Shown here: one piece after another, positions 8,088 through 15,656 of the stretch
Numbering within the stretch: position 1 is the stretch's first letter
Layout of the letters: each line of letters starts with the position of its first letter
Source of the DNA: Streptomyces sp. SID14436
Lineage (GTDB): Bacteria; Actinomycetota; Actinomycetes; Streptomycetales; Streptomycetaceae
Assembly (NCBI RefSeq): GCF_010548465.1
Contig: NZ_JAAGMD010000577.1
Location: forward strand, 1-34,402
Direction of reading: 5' to 3'
Length of the DNA: 34,402 nt
The notes under the pieces: generated by a model
The model's database searches: none
Seen by the model: the letters and a program-made list of their open reading frames with translations, nothing else
Told to the model about the DNA's origin: nothing
Program-made: the position numbers and the translations under genes

Positions 8088-8456
8088 TCAGCGGGGCGCC
8101 CCCGGCTCCGCGGCCGTCGCCCTCAGCAGATCCCGCACCAGCTCGAGATCGACGTCCCCGGCCTTACGGAACCGCAGACACCCCTTGCCCATGTCGTGGC
8201 CCGCCAGACGCTCCTCGAACGCCTCCCGGACATCACCGCGCATGAGATAGAAGGAGATGTACTGCTTCTGACTCGCGAACGCGATCTCCGCGGCACCGCC
8301 GCCCCGCACATAGGCAGGCATCCCGTACGCCATGACCTCGTCGAACCCCGTGAGTTCGGCCCGGCACAGCTCGCGCAGCCGCGTCAGGACGCCTCGGCGG
8401 TCTTCGGGGACCTCGGTGAGGTAGCTGTCGACGTCTGTCGCGTTGCTTTGCACCAT
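8088..8456 (-). CDS. DUF1801-domain protein
   Basis: A 122-residue protein of the DUF1801/YdhG-like family. Typical stretches are DSYLTEVPEDRRGVLTRLRELC, EVMAYGMPAYVRGG, IAFASQKQYISFYLM and the C-terminal MGKGCLRFRKAGDVDLELVRDLL. Some relatives are described as iron chaperones or YdeI/OmpD-associated, but a molecular function is not established. The ATG at 8456 lacks a clear SD. It is convergent with the SEC-C gene and divergent from the Vsr gene, marking the left edge of the defence island. Confidence 0.88.
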   Translation of the reverse strand: MVQSNATDVDSYLTEVPEDRRGVLTRLRELCRAELTGFDEVMAYGMPAYVRGGGAAEIAFASQKQYISFYLMRGDVREAFEERLAGHDMGKGCLRFRKAGDVDLELVRDLLRATAAEPGAPR

Positions 8457-8537
8457 GGGGGGAGCTTATGCGGGCGGGGGTATCGCGTCTCGATCCCGAC
8501 GTCCCGCGGTTCCTTCCGACGCCGGCAGAATGCTGGT

Positions 8538-8990
8538 GTGCCCAGTGTCGTCCCGTCCTCCCCCGGCGTCTCCGCCCGCATGAGCAGGCAGGCGAGCAAG
8601 GACACGGGAGCCGAACTGGCTGTGCGACGGCTGCTGCACGCGGCCGGACTGCGATACCGCGTCGAATACCCAGTGCCCGGAATGGCGCGACGACGCATCG
8701 ACGTGGCTTTCACCCGCGCCAAAGTGGCCGTTCTGATCGACGGCTGTTTCTGGCACGGCTGCCCGGAGCACGCCACCCACCCGAAGTCCAACGCGGACTG
8801 GTGGCGCACGAAGCTGGACCGGAACATGGCTCGGGATCGGGAGACCACCGAGCATCTGACCGCGACGGGGTGGACGGTTCTGCGATTCTGGGAGCACGAG
8901 GATCCGGTGAGCGTGGCCGCCCGGGTGGGAGCGGTTGTGCAGCGGCGCCTGGCGGAGCGGGCGGGAAAGCAGGAGGCGTGGGGGGACTGA
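8538..8990 (+). CDS. vsr: Very short patch repair (Vsr) endonuclease
   Basis: A 150-residue Vsr-type mismatch endonuclease. The GTG at 8538 is preferred because Vsr relatives share the upstream SARMSRQ...DTGAELAVRRLLHAAGLRYRV segment. The ATG at 8580 is the other option. Active-site and zinc features are visible: Asp55 in RRRIDVAF (E. coli Asp51 equivalent), then VAVLIDGCFWHGCPEHATHPKSN with Cys70, His73, Cys75 and His78, and the conserved TGWTVLRFWEHE. Vsr nicks beside T:G mismatches made when 5-methylcytosine deaminates, protecting methylated sites. It directly precedes and overlaps a cytosine methyltransferase gene, the usual partnership. A CAGAAT 6 nt upstream could be a -10 for a leaderless mRNA. 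Confidence 0.93.
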   Translation: MPSVVPSSPGVSARMSRQASKDTGAELAVRRLLHAAGLRYRVEYPVPGMARRRIDVAFTRAKVAVLIDGCFWHGCPEHATHPKSNADWWRTKLDRNMARDRETTEHLTATGWTVLRFWEHEDPVSVAARVGAVVQRRLAERAGKQEAWGD

Positions 8991-9973
8991 CCTTCGTGGA
9001 CGTGTGCTCGGGGGCGGGCGGACTCGCCCTCGGCCTGGAGCAAGCCGGATTCGAACCGCGGCTGCTCCTGGACGACGACGCTGACGCCGTCGCGACCCTG
9101 CGGGCCAACCGGCCGCACTGGAACGTGCTCGAAGCCGACCTGCTGGACTTCGACCCGTCCGAACACCCCGAGAGCTACGACGTGGATCTCCTGGCGGCGG
9201 GGTTGCCGCGGGTGAAGTCGAGCGCGACCACCCAACGGGCCGAATCAGGTTCGGAGGAGCGCCTGTTGGAGGCGGCGGTCTATCTGACCCACGCCATCAG
9301 GCCGCGAGCGGTGATCATCGAGAACGTTCCCGATCTCGCCCACTCGGACAGGTATCAGCGCTTCCGCGACTTCGCGCGCGCCGAACTGGCCCACTTGGGT
9401 TATGAGTTCAGCTGGTTCGTCATCAACGCCGTCGACTTCGGAGTGCCGCAGAACCGTAAGCAGGGTGTGTTGGTGGCCGTCGATCGGCGTTGGGCCGAGG
9501 CATTCCGTCCACCGACGCCCACGGTGCGGCAACCCACGACGGTCGGTGCCGCCCTGGGGCCGTCCATGGCGGCACGCGGTTGGCCGGACGCAGCCCGATG
9601 GGCGGCCCATGCCGATCAGCCGGCTCCCACCCTCGTCGGAGGTTCGAAGAACCGAGGGGGCGCCGATCTCGGGCCGACCGGAGCCAAACGGAAGTGGGCG
9701 ACCATGGGCGTCAACGCACACACGGTGGGCAACGAGGTACCTGGACCCGACTTCGTCTGGGATCCCGCCCTCGGCAGGGACAACATGGTGAAGATCACAA
9801 TCGAGCAAGCGGCGCTGCTTCAGAGCTTCCCCGGATCGTGGCAGGTCACCGGCCTGAAGACCGCCCGCTACCGCCAGATCGGGCATGCCACACCGCCCGC
9901 CGTCGGCCGAGTTCTGGGTCGAGCCGTCGCCGAGGCCCTGGACGGGGAGCCGGCGATTCCCGCCGCCGGCTAG
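8978..9973 (+). CDS. 5mC DNA methyltransferase homologue lacking the catalytic cysteine
   Basis: A 331-residue protein with the C5-cytosine methyltransferase fold. Motif I (FVDVCSGAGGL, residues 6-16) binds AdoMet, motif VI is ENV (115-117), motif VIII is DFGVPQNRKQGVLVAV, motif IX is QPAPTLVGGS and motif X is QIGHATPP. Motif IV, normally GGPPCQ, reads AAGLPRVKSS: the nucleophilic Cys position is Arg78 (codon 9209-9211). No frameshift is seen, and the rest of the fold is intact. Taken alone it should not methylate through the classic mechanism. It lies between vsr and an intact methyltransferase, so it may be a target-recognition or regulatory subunit. The start is uncertain: AGGAGG (8971-8976) suits a CTG at 8987, while the GTG at 8978 overlaps vsr by 13 bp. 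Confidence 0.88.
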   Translation: MGGLTFVDVCSGAGGLALGLEQAGFEPRLLLDDDADAVATLRANRPHWNVLEADLLDFDPSEHPESYDVDLLAAGLPRVKSSATTQRAESGSEERLLEAAVYLTHAIRPRAVIIENVPDLAHSDRYQRFRDFARAELAHLGYEFSWFVINAVDFGVPQNRKQGVLVAVDRRWAEAFRPPTPTVRQPTTVGAALGPSMAARGWPDAARWAAHADQPAPTLVGGSKNRGGADLGPTGAKRKWATMGVNAHTVGNEVPGPDFVWDPALGRDNMVKITIEQAALLQSFPGSWQVTGLKTARYRQIGHATPPAVGRVLGRAVAEALDGEPAIPAAG

Positions 9974-9984
9974 ACTTCCGCCAC

Positions 9985-11295
9985 ATGACCAGCACGCCGC
10001 CCCACCGATCCATCCTCGACAAGCCCTTTGTCCTGGACCTCTTCGCGGGGCCCGGCGGGTTGGACGTCGCCGGTCACAAGCTGGGTCTCCCGAGTCTGGG
10101 GATCGAGTGGGACAGGAGCGCATGCCTGACGCGCTACGCGGCCGGCCTGGACACCCTCCACGCCGACGTGAGCGCGGTTCGCAGGGAATCCTTCGAGTCG
10201 CTGCCGCCGGAGATCAACGTGCTCGCCGGTGGACCGCCGTGCCAGACGTACTCGGTGGCGGGACGGGGCGCCGGACGCAAGGCGCTCGAGGAGGTCAAGG
10301 GTTACATCAAGCGACTCATGGCAGGCGATCCCGACACGGCGATCGACAAGGAGTTGAGGAAGCTCAGCGACCCGCGCACCGCGTTGGTCCTCGAACCCCT
10401 CCGCTACGCGATCCAGGCCACCAGGAGCCCGAACCGCGGGCACCGGCCGTACGACGTCATCGTTCTGGAGCAGGTCCCCTCCGTGGTGGCGCTCTGGGAG
10501 GGATACGCCGAGGTTCTGCAAGAGGTCGGTCTCCCCGACGGCACCAAGTACCAGGTCGCCGTCGACGTCCTGAAGACCGAGAGCTACGGGGTACCACAGA
10601 CCCGGTCCCGCGCCGTGCTGATCGCCCGCCGCGAGGCACTCGGCAAGCCCTCGCTGCCCGCACCCACCCACCGCGCCTACGAGGCGAAGGGGTGGAACCG
10701 CAGGAACGGTGGCATCGCAACAGCGACGACTCAGCCGACCCTCTATGACGTTGACGTCCCCGAACCACGACCGCGCCCTACGGAGGACGACGGTCTGGAC
10801 CACTGGACGTCGATGGGTGACGCCCTCGCCGAGCCGGTCGGCACGCACCCCGGGCGCAGGACGCCCTTCTTGATCCGGTCGAACTACGGCAGTTCCGGAA
10901 ACCCGGGACGACGCGGAGTACGGACCGATCTGCAACCCGCCACCACCGTCACCGGCCGCATCTCGCGCTTCGTGGTCTTCGAACCCGTCGGCGACCACCA
11001 CCTCGACGTCCTCCGAGAGGGCCCGAGGTTCAGCATGAACGAGGCGGGAATGCTGCAGAGCTTCCCACCGGACTACCCATGGTCCGGCAACGCTCAGGCC
11101 CAGCAGGTGGGGAACGCCGTACCGCCCCTCTTCGGGGCACATCTCCTGAGCGCCGCTCTCGGACTTCCCGCTCCGGCTCCCGAGACGATGCGTGAGCCGT
11201 GGGTGCCTGCCACGGAGGAGCAGCGGGCCAAGCTACGGAGCCACGGCTGCGGGGCAGCGGACGACTGCACCGCCCGCTGCCCGCGTCCCGAGTAG
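9985..11295 (+). CDS. C5-cytosine DNA methyltransferase (catalytically complete; DrmMII-like role)
   Basis: A 436-residue C5-cytosine methyltransferase. Motif I is FVLDLFAGPGGLD (residues 15-27) and motif IV is AGGPPCQTYS with catalytic Cys86. Motif VI is EQV (162-164) where most have ENV. Motif VIII is YGVPQTRSRAVLIA and motif X is QVGNAVPP near the C-terminus. The long insert between IV and VI (GRGAGRKALEEVKGYIKRLM onward) is unusual. The target-recognition region lies in the WTSMGDALAEPVG to PATTVTGR part. The C-terminus adds a Cys-containing tail (GCGAADDCTARC). The ATG starts 12 bp after the previous stop. It probably methylates host DNA as the self mark. The target sequence is not predictable. 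It is convergent with the DUF6339 gene 15 bp away. Confidence 0.92.
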   Translation: MTSTPPHRSILDKPFVLDLFAGPGGLDVAGHKLGLPSLGIEWDRSACLTRYAAGLDTLHADVSAVRRESFESLPPEINVLAGGPPCQTYSVAGRGAGRKALEEVKGYIKRLMAGDPDTAIDKELRKLSDPRTALVLEPLRYAIQATRSPNRGHRPYDVIVLEQVPSVVALWEGYAEVLQEVGLPDGTKYQVAVDVLKTESYGVPQTRSRAVLIARREALGKPSLPAPTHRAYEAKGWNRRNGGIATATTQPTLYDVDVPEPRPRPTEDDGLDHWTSMGDALAEPVGTHPGRRTPFLIRSNYGSSGNPGRRGVRTDLQPATTVTGRISRFVVFEPVGDHHLDVLREGPRFSMNEAGMLQSFPPDYPWSGNAQAQQVGNAVPPLFGAHLLSAALGLPAPAPETMREPWVPATEEQRAKLRSHGCGAADDCTARCPRPE

Positions 11296-11310
11296 CTCGG
11301 CACCGTCGTA

Positions 11311-12174
11311 TCAGTCCCCGTTCTTCCGTCCCCTGACCGGAGCGGTCTCGAACAGCTCGGTGAAGTAGTCGGTCAGCGCTGCCACGGACTCCTCCGGGAC
11401 CGGGTCCTCGTCGGGCCCCTCCGGGAGGACATGGCGCGAGACAGGTGGGGCCGTCTGCGCCTCCTGGATCCAGTCCCGCAAACGGTCAGGGTCCCTGGGC
11501 TCGTCCGGCGCCAGAACGTCGTAGTTCACGGTCGCGCCGGCCGCGTTGACGGCAACGCTCAGCCCGTTGATCTCGCGCCCGGTGGTGACCTTCCCGTCCT
11601 GCAGGAGACGGACCAGCGCCTGGGCCGTGGGGCGGTGGTCGATCAGATCCCTGCGGAGCACGGTGTGGATGAGGTCCTGATTGCCGCAGGCGACCTCGAC
11701 CGGCCGGTAGTCCGGCCCGTTCCGAAAGAGTTCGGCCGCCCACCACAGACGGGAGAAGCACTGCCGGTCCGCAGGACCTTGGAAGCGCTCCGCGGCCACA
11801 CGTCGAGACGGTTCCGTCAGGTGCCGCCACACGACATAGTCAGGGGCGACAGCAAGCGCCAAATGGTTCCACAGTCGCTTGTCCGCCGCTTCCTGCCGTG
11901 TCAGACGCAGCGTGGCGTGGAGCCGGGGCGCGAGCCAGGCATCAGCTCGGGTGCGTTCCTTGTCGAAGGCGAACATGGCGTCGTCCACCAGACTACGGAT
12001 CGGCTCGACGGACCATCTGGCGTCGTCCTCGGGAAGAGGTTCGACAACCTTGGTGAGGTCGATGCCGCTGTGGACCTCCTCCCCTCTGAGCAGGCCCTCG
12101 GTGAGGAAAGCGTCCGCAGCCGAGCCGGAGAGCAGCGCCAAGCGCTCCGGTACGTGGTGGGGCTGGGTGATCAC
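11311..12174 (-). CDS. DUF6339-type protein
   Basis: A 287-residue, mainly helical, soluble protein. The GTG at 12174 overlaps the upstream stop by 4 bp (GTGA), which fixes the start over the longer ORF. Recognisable pieces are VERLALLSGSAADAFL-type N-terminal helices, a central RLWNHLALAVAPDYVVWRHL, FSRLWWAAELFRNG and DLIHTVLRRDLIDHRPTAQALVRLL. The LWNHLAL/YVVWRH and RLWWAAEL features are what I associate with DUF6339. No catalytic motif is evident. It is the last gene of a three-gene leftward operon with an unrecognised protein and an XRE-GHKL ATPase, so it probably acts in a complex with them. Confidence 0.75.
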   Translation of the reverse strand: MITQPHHVPERLALLSGSAADAFLTEGLLRGEEVHSGIDLTKVVEPLPEDDARWSVEPIRSLVDDAMFAFDKERTRADAWLAPRLHATLRLTRQEAADKRLWNHLALAVAPDYVVWRHLTEPSRRVAAERFQGPADRQCFSRLWWAAELFRNGPDYRPVEVACGNQDLIHTVLRRDLIDHRPTAQALVRLLQDGKVTTGREINGLSVAVNAAGATVNYDVLAPDEPRDPDRLRDWIQEAQTAPPVSRHVLPEGPDEDPVPEESVAALTDYFTELFETAPVRGRKNGD

Positions 12175-13166
12175 GTCTCGCTCTCCCTGTTCGTCCGTTC
12201 CAGACTGCGGATCATGTAGCCCACCGCCTTGGCGGCCTCGGCACGCCTGACCGCCGCATAGTGGATGCGCGTCTGCAGTTCGCCCCAACCCGAGTCGCCG
12301 GTACGTCGGCGGTGCACCTGACGCAGGGCCTCCTCGACGTGCACGCCGGGGACGACGTCCGGGAGCATCTCCCTCAGTACCTCGCCCTGCCAGTCGCTCG
12401 GGAAGACCGGACCGCCGCCCGGTTCCACCTCCAGGTCACCGATGGCACCGTGGAAGACCGCCGTCCACACGTCCGTGGCCATCTGGGCGACGAGGAGGTC
12501 ACGCACCTTGCTGTCCACACCGGAGCCGTTGCTGTCCAGCAACCCGACGATCCCGTCGATGTCGGTGTTGACGAACACGGTGGGAACCCGTGCCGTGGTG
12601 TCCACGAGCCAGGGCGCGTCGGCATAGGCGCGCAACCATTCCCTGGAGCTTTTGCTGAACGATGCCTTCCGGACGTCCAGTCGCAGACCTCTGACCGGCT
12701 CGTCGGACACGGTGTCCACGACCCAGCTCCGGTCGGTCTCGGTGATCGACCGTCCTCGCACTCCGTCGACCGTCCCGACGGCGTACGCGCTGAGGGAGGC
12801 GCGTCCGAGGTGGTCGTCGCGCAGCACCTCGAGGTAGCCCGACCAGTCGTGGCTGTCCCCCGTGTCGCGTGCGAGGACCGTCGAGGTACGCACGTTGGTC
12901 TCACCGTCGGTCAACACCGCGAGAACGCGCAGATCGGACCAGGCAGCGTCCGGAGCATCGGCGCCGGGCGGCAGCGTGGCCGAGAGACCGATCGTCGCGC
13001 TGACCCAGTCCGTGTGGCCCGCGACGCCGAGAGCGACGGCCTGCTCCTGAACCGAGTAGGCACTGGTGTCCAGTGGATCACGCGTGCCGTCGGACAGCTT
13101 GAGGGAGACCGACGTCACCCTGAGCGTGATCGGGCGGTTGAGCCGCTTGTACGGATAGATTTTCAC
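12171..13166 (-). CDS. Unrecognised protein in the XRE-GHKL operon
   Basis: A 331-residue protein that I cannot assign to a family. Its N-terminal half looks beta-rich (RPITLRVTSVSLKLSDGT, WVSATIGLSATLPPG, LRVLAVLTDGETNVRTSTVL). The C-terminal half is helical (LLVAQMATDVWTAVFHGAIGDLE, EVLREMLPDVVPGVHVEEALRQVHRRR, AAVRRAEAAKAVGYMIRSLE). A central FVNTDIDGIVGLLDSNGSGVDSKVRDLLVAQM segment is distinctive. There are no signal peptide, membrane segments or zinc motifs. Its ATG overlaps the stop of the GHKL gene (ATGA), and its own stop overlaps the DUF6339 start. The three proteins are therefore coupled and probably form one complex. Confidence 0.7.
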   Translation of the reverse strand: MKIYPYKRLNRPITLRVTSVSLKLSDGTRDPLDTSAYSVQEQAVALGVAGHTDWVSATIGLSATLPPGADAPDAAWSDLRVLAVLTDGETNVRTSTVLARDTGDSHDWSGYLEVLRDDHLGRASLSAYAVGTVDGVRGRSITETDRSWVVDTVSDEPVRGLRLDVRKASFSKSSREWLRAYADAPWLVDTTARVPTVFVNTDIDGIVGLLDSNGSGVDSKVRDLLVAQMATDVWTAVFHGAIGDLEVEPGGGPVFPSDWQGEVLREMLPDVVPGVHVEEALRQVHRRRTGDSGWGELQTRIHYAAVRRAEAAKAVGYMIRSLERTNRESET

Positions 13167-15313
13167 GCGTCACCCCCCTTGCCGGCGCGCAGTTCGAGGA
13201 CGAGGCGGGTGAGCGTGGTCCGCACGGGATGGCTGGAGACGTCGGTGGCGCCTCGGAACCTCGCACGGCGCGTACCGGGCGGGAAGCGCAAGGTCCCGCC
13301 TTCCACCTCACAACCCTCGACAGCCACGAGTTCCGCCCAGTCGAGTCGCGGCCGCCCGCCGGAGCGGACATCCATCTGAGCGACCGGCACCATCGGCGCG
13401 ATCTCGTCACCGCGCGGAATGCTCACCTCCGCGGTGATCAGCCACTCCCCCTGATCACCGATCGTCGCCTCGAGCCCGTTCAGCGTCGGCACCACCGGCC
13501 CGGAGGGCATCTTGGCCTTGGGCCGGCTCTTGACGGTCAGCGCCTTGCGCAGCGCTTCACCGCCTTCGCCTCTGCCGCGCTTCGGGCGAGCGACGAGTTC
13601 CCTGACCGCGCTGTTGACTTCGGTGGTCAGATTGCTGATCCGCCGGTATGCGGAGGGGGACCAGCGCAAGGACAGCTCCTCCGTCTGTCCCCAACGGTCG
13701 TGCTCAGGGGGTTCGGCCGCGCGCAGGAACTCCTCGGCTTCCTTCGCGAAGGGGGCCGAATCCCCGGCGGCCGCGCCCACCAGGAGAACGGCCTGGAAGG
13801 GATTGGTGCCGAGCGGCAGATTCGGGACCGTGGCCTTCTTCACCGTCATGCGGTTGCCGCGCAGCGAGTGCACCTGATTCTTGGGGGTGTCCTTGTCCCC
13901 GGTCGCCTCGGTGACCAGCAGGACAGCCTGGTGGGTGCCGAGCGTCCCGCGGGTCCCTCCGGTCAGCGGCAGTTTCAGTGGGACGTTCCTGATCGCCACC
14001 TGCCCGGCCTCCGTGAGCCGGTCCACCGTGGTGCCCTCGTAGTGGGCCCGCAGGGCGCGCGTGCGGGACGGTTGCTCGACGGACGGGTCCACCTTCGTCT
14101 CCGCCACGACCTCCTCGCCGTTGCGCAGAGCGCGGACGGAGACCTCGAGCAGCGGGAGCCGACCACCCCCACCGATCATGGCGGCCCAGAAGTCGCGGCC
14201 CAGCGCCTCGACCAATCGGCCGTGCATTCTGCCGATGTCGCGTGCGTCCTCGGGGCCCTCCTCGTCGCGGGGCTTCCCGTCCAGGTCGTAGGCGTCGCCT
14301 TCGAGACTGGCCACGTCGTGCGCGCCCACGATGAGGAAGGACGTACCGGGTTCGTCGCTGTCCCGGCTCAGATGCAGACGAGCCACGGTCTCCTCGTCCG
14401 CCCACCAGGAACGGGCGACCTCGGCGCCAGGTGTGTCGGGGTCGGGGCGCCCCAGCCAGGCGGGACCCGCGTAGGTGCGTCCGTCGACCTCCCGCCAGGG
14501 CAGTTCGAGACGACCGATCACCCGTCGCTCGGTGCGCCCCTCGTGCGGCACCGACAAGGTGGAGTTGATGAGCACGAGGCCGAGGGCGCTGGTGGCCCAC
14601 AGTGTGGCCTTGCCCAGGCCGTACGAACCACCTGCGGCGGGACCGGACTTCAGACTCTCCAGCTGGCGCCGGACGACGGCGGCGAACTTGCCGTCGGCGT
14701 AGTCGTCGCCGATGAGCCCGGAAGCGTTGTAGTCGTCGACTCGCAGAAGAACCAGCCGGCCCTTCTCGTACATGTCGCGTACACCGGCGTCGACGACCCG
14801 ACCGACCTTCTGGTTGCCTGCGAGCTCCGAGACGGCGGAGTAGTGCGGGAAGAGATCGTTCCAGAGGATCGCGTCCCGGAAGGCTTCCAGGTGTTCGCCG
14901 GTCAGCTCGTGCAGGGTGTAGCGGACGCGTACGGGACGACCGTTCTCCGTCAACCGCTCGTCGAGACTGTTCTGGCAGGTCTCGCGCGCGAGGACCTGGA
15001 CGTCGGCGTCGAAGGCGAAGGCCGCGGCATTGCCCAGGTCACGACCACCGTCGGGATAGCCGGGACGGTGGTACCAGGTGACCGGTAGGCCGGCCTGGGT
15101 GTCGGTGGTGCGGGTGTGCAGTGTGCCGACGTCCGTACCGAGGGCGTTGGCGATCTCCGTCATGACGGTCGGGCGGGGGGTCGACCGCCCGGCGATCCAC
15201 GCGGACACGGCGGCCCGGGTCAACCCGAGTTCCTTGGCCAGTTCGGCCTGCGTCTTCCCTGTGAGCTTGAGCTGCCGAGCCAGCCACGGCCCGAACTCCT
15301 CGCTTGTCTCCAC
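13163..15313 (-). CDS. XRE helix-turn-helix / GHKL (MutL/Hsp90-like) ATPase fusion
   Basis: A 716-residue protein. Residues 1-65 are an XRE-type HTH (KTQAELAKELGLTRAAVSAWIAGRSTPRP). Then follows a Bergerat-fold ATPase: N-box ETCQNSLDER (111-120), a G1-like box DDYNASG (193-199) and the G2 box GGSYGLGKAT (228-237). The remainder contains TSFLIVGAHDV, the TRGTLGTHQAVLLVTEA segment and a C-terminal beta-type domain. GHKL ATPases such as MutL and Hsp90 dimerise on ATP binding. Fused to a DNA-binding HTH, this one could be an ATP-gated sensor or repressor. It opens the leftward three-gene operon and faces an intergenic region full of inverted repeats. The GTG at 15313 has only a weak SD (AGGTGG), and a good promoter lies 34 bp upstream. 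Confidence 0.85.
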   Translation of the reverse strand: METSEEFGPWLARQLKLTGKTQAELAKELGLTRAAVSAWIAGRSTPRPTVMTEIANALGTDVGTLHTRTTDTQAGLPVTWYHRPGYPDGGRDLGNAAAFAFDADVQVLARETCQNSLDERLTENGRPVRVRYTLHELTGEHLEAFRDAILWNDLFPHYSAVSELAGNQKVGRVVDAGVRDMYEKGRLVLLRVDDYNASGLIGDDYADGKFAAVVRRQLESLKSGPAAGGSYGLGKATLWATSALGLVLINSTLSVPHEGRTERRVIGRLELPWREVDGRTYAGPAWLGRPDPDTPGAEVARSWWADEETVARLHLSRDSDEPGTSFLIVGAHDVASLEGDAYDLDGKPRDEEGPEDARDIGRMHGRLVEALGRDFWAAMIGGGGRLPLLEVSVRALRNGEEVVAETKVDPSVEQPSRTRALRAHYEGTTVDRLTEAGQVAIRNVPLKLPLTGGTRGTLGTHQAVLLVTEATGDKDTPKNQVHSLRGNRMTVKKATVPNLPLGTNPFQAVLLVGAAAGDSAPFAKEAEEFLRAAEPPEHDRWGQTEELSLRWSPSAYRRISNLTTEVNSAVRELVARPKRGRGEGGEALRKALTVKSRPKAKMPSGPVVPTLNGLEATIGDQGEWLITAEVSIPRGDEIAPMVPVAQMDVRSGGRPRLDWAELVAVEGCEVEGGTLRFPPGTRRARFRGATDVSSHPVRTTLTRLVLELRAGKGGDA

Positions 15314-15346
15314 GCGCCACCTGCTCTTCCTCGGGTCGTACGAGGA

Positions 15347-15376
15347 AGGCTAATTTGACGATCGCGATCATGTCAA
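15347..15376 (-). promoter_or_regulatory. Sigma70-type promoter of the XRE-GHKL operon
   Basis: On the minus strand, TTGACA (15376-15371) and TAGCCT (15352-15347) are separated by 18 bp. The predicted transcript start is close to 15340, leaving a short leader before the GTG at 15313. Confidence 0.6.
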
Positions 15377-15388
15377 CCAAAAGTTGAC
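15372..15388. promoter_or_regulatory. Candidate autoregulatory operator over the -35 element
   Basis: GTCAAC, 5 bp, GTTGAC is a perfect 6-bp inverted repeat that overlaps the -35 hexamer of the XRE-GHKL promoter. A perfect palindrome GATCGCGATC lies in the promoter spacer. An XRE-family dimer is the obvious candidate ligand, but binding is inferred. Confidence 0.45.
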
Positions 15389-15618
15389 CGACCGAGAGGC
15401 GGCAGCAGACCCAGTCGGTCAGACCGATATCATCCTGTTCATTGCCATTCACGACCATATGTCCGCTTCACGCAAGCGGAATTCCTCAACTCTCTTCTAC
15501 GGAAACGACGTTGAGGCTTGCCGACACCCCGGAACATCGGTACCTTCGCCATGTTGGAAAAGCCAACTCGCTCGAAAACCGGTTTTGCCCGGGACCGTGC
15601 GGCTGGGCCGGAGGTATG

Positions 15619-15656
15619 TCCTCGTACGCTCGACAAGCGTACGAGGAAACGTTTTT
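15619..15656 (+). terminator. 12-bp perfect stem-loop followed by a T-tract
   Basis: TCCTCGTACGCT and AGCGTACGAGGA pair perfectly over the 5-nt loop CGACA (15619-15647). TTTTT follows at 15652-15656. On the plus strand this looks like an intrinsic terminator or attenuator ahead of the helicase/drmAB operon. As DNA it could equally be an operator, because the half-site CGTACGAGGAA recurs at 15337-15347 against the -10 of the XRE-GHKL promoter. Confidence 0.55.

Noticed and set aside
6894..8537. A 698-codon frame running from 6894 into vsr
   Set aside because: The first 1.6 kb of it is an out-of-frame shadow of the SEC-C gene and antisense to the DUF1801 gene. Only the part from 8538 is real (Vsr).
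9046..9060. A tRNA T-loop-like string (GATTCGAACCG) suggesting a minus-strand tRNA
   Set aside because: It lies inside the first methyltransferase gene, encodes normal protein sequence there (AGFEPR) and has no acceptor stem or anticodon arm around it.
9180..9250. A sequencing frameshift explaining the missing Cys in the first methyltransferase
   Set aside because: The reading frame continues with conserved sequence before and after (YDVDLLAAG, then ERLLEAAV and ENVPDL), and no neighbouring frame restores a PCQ motif.
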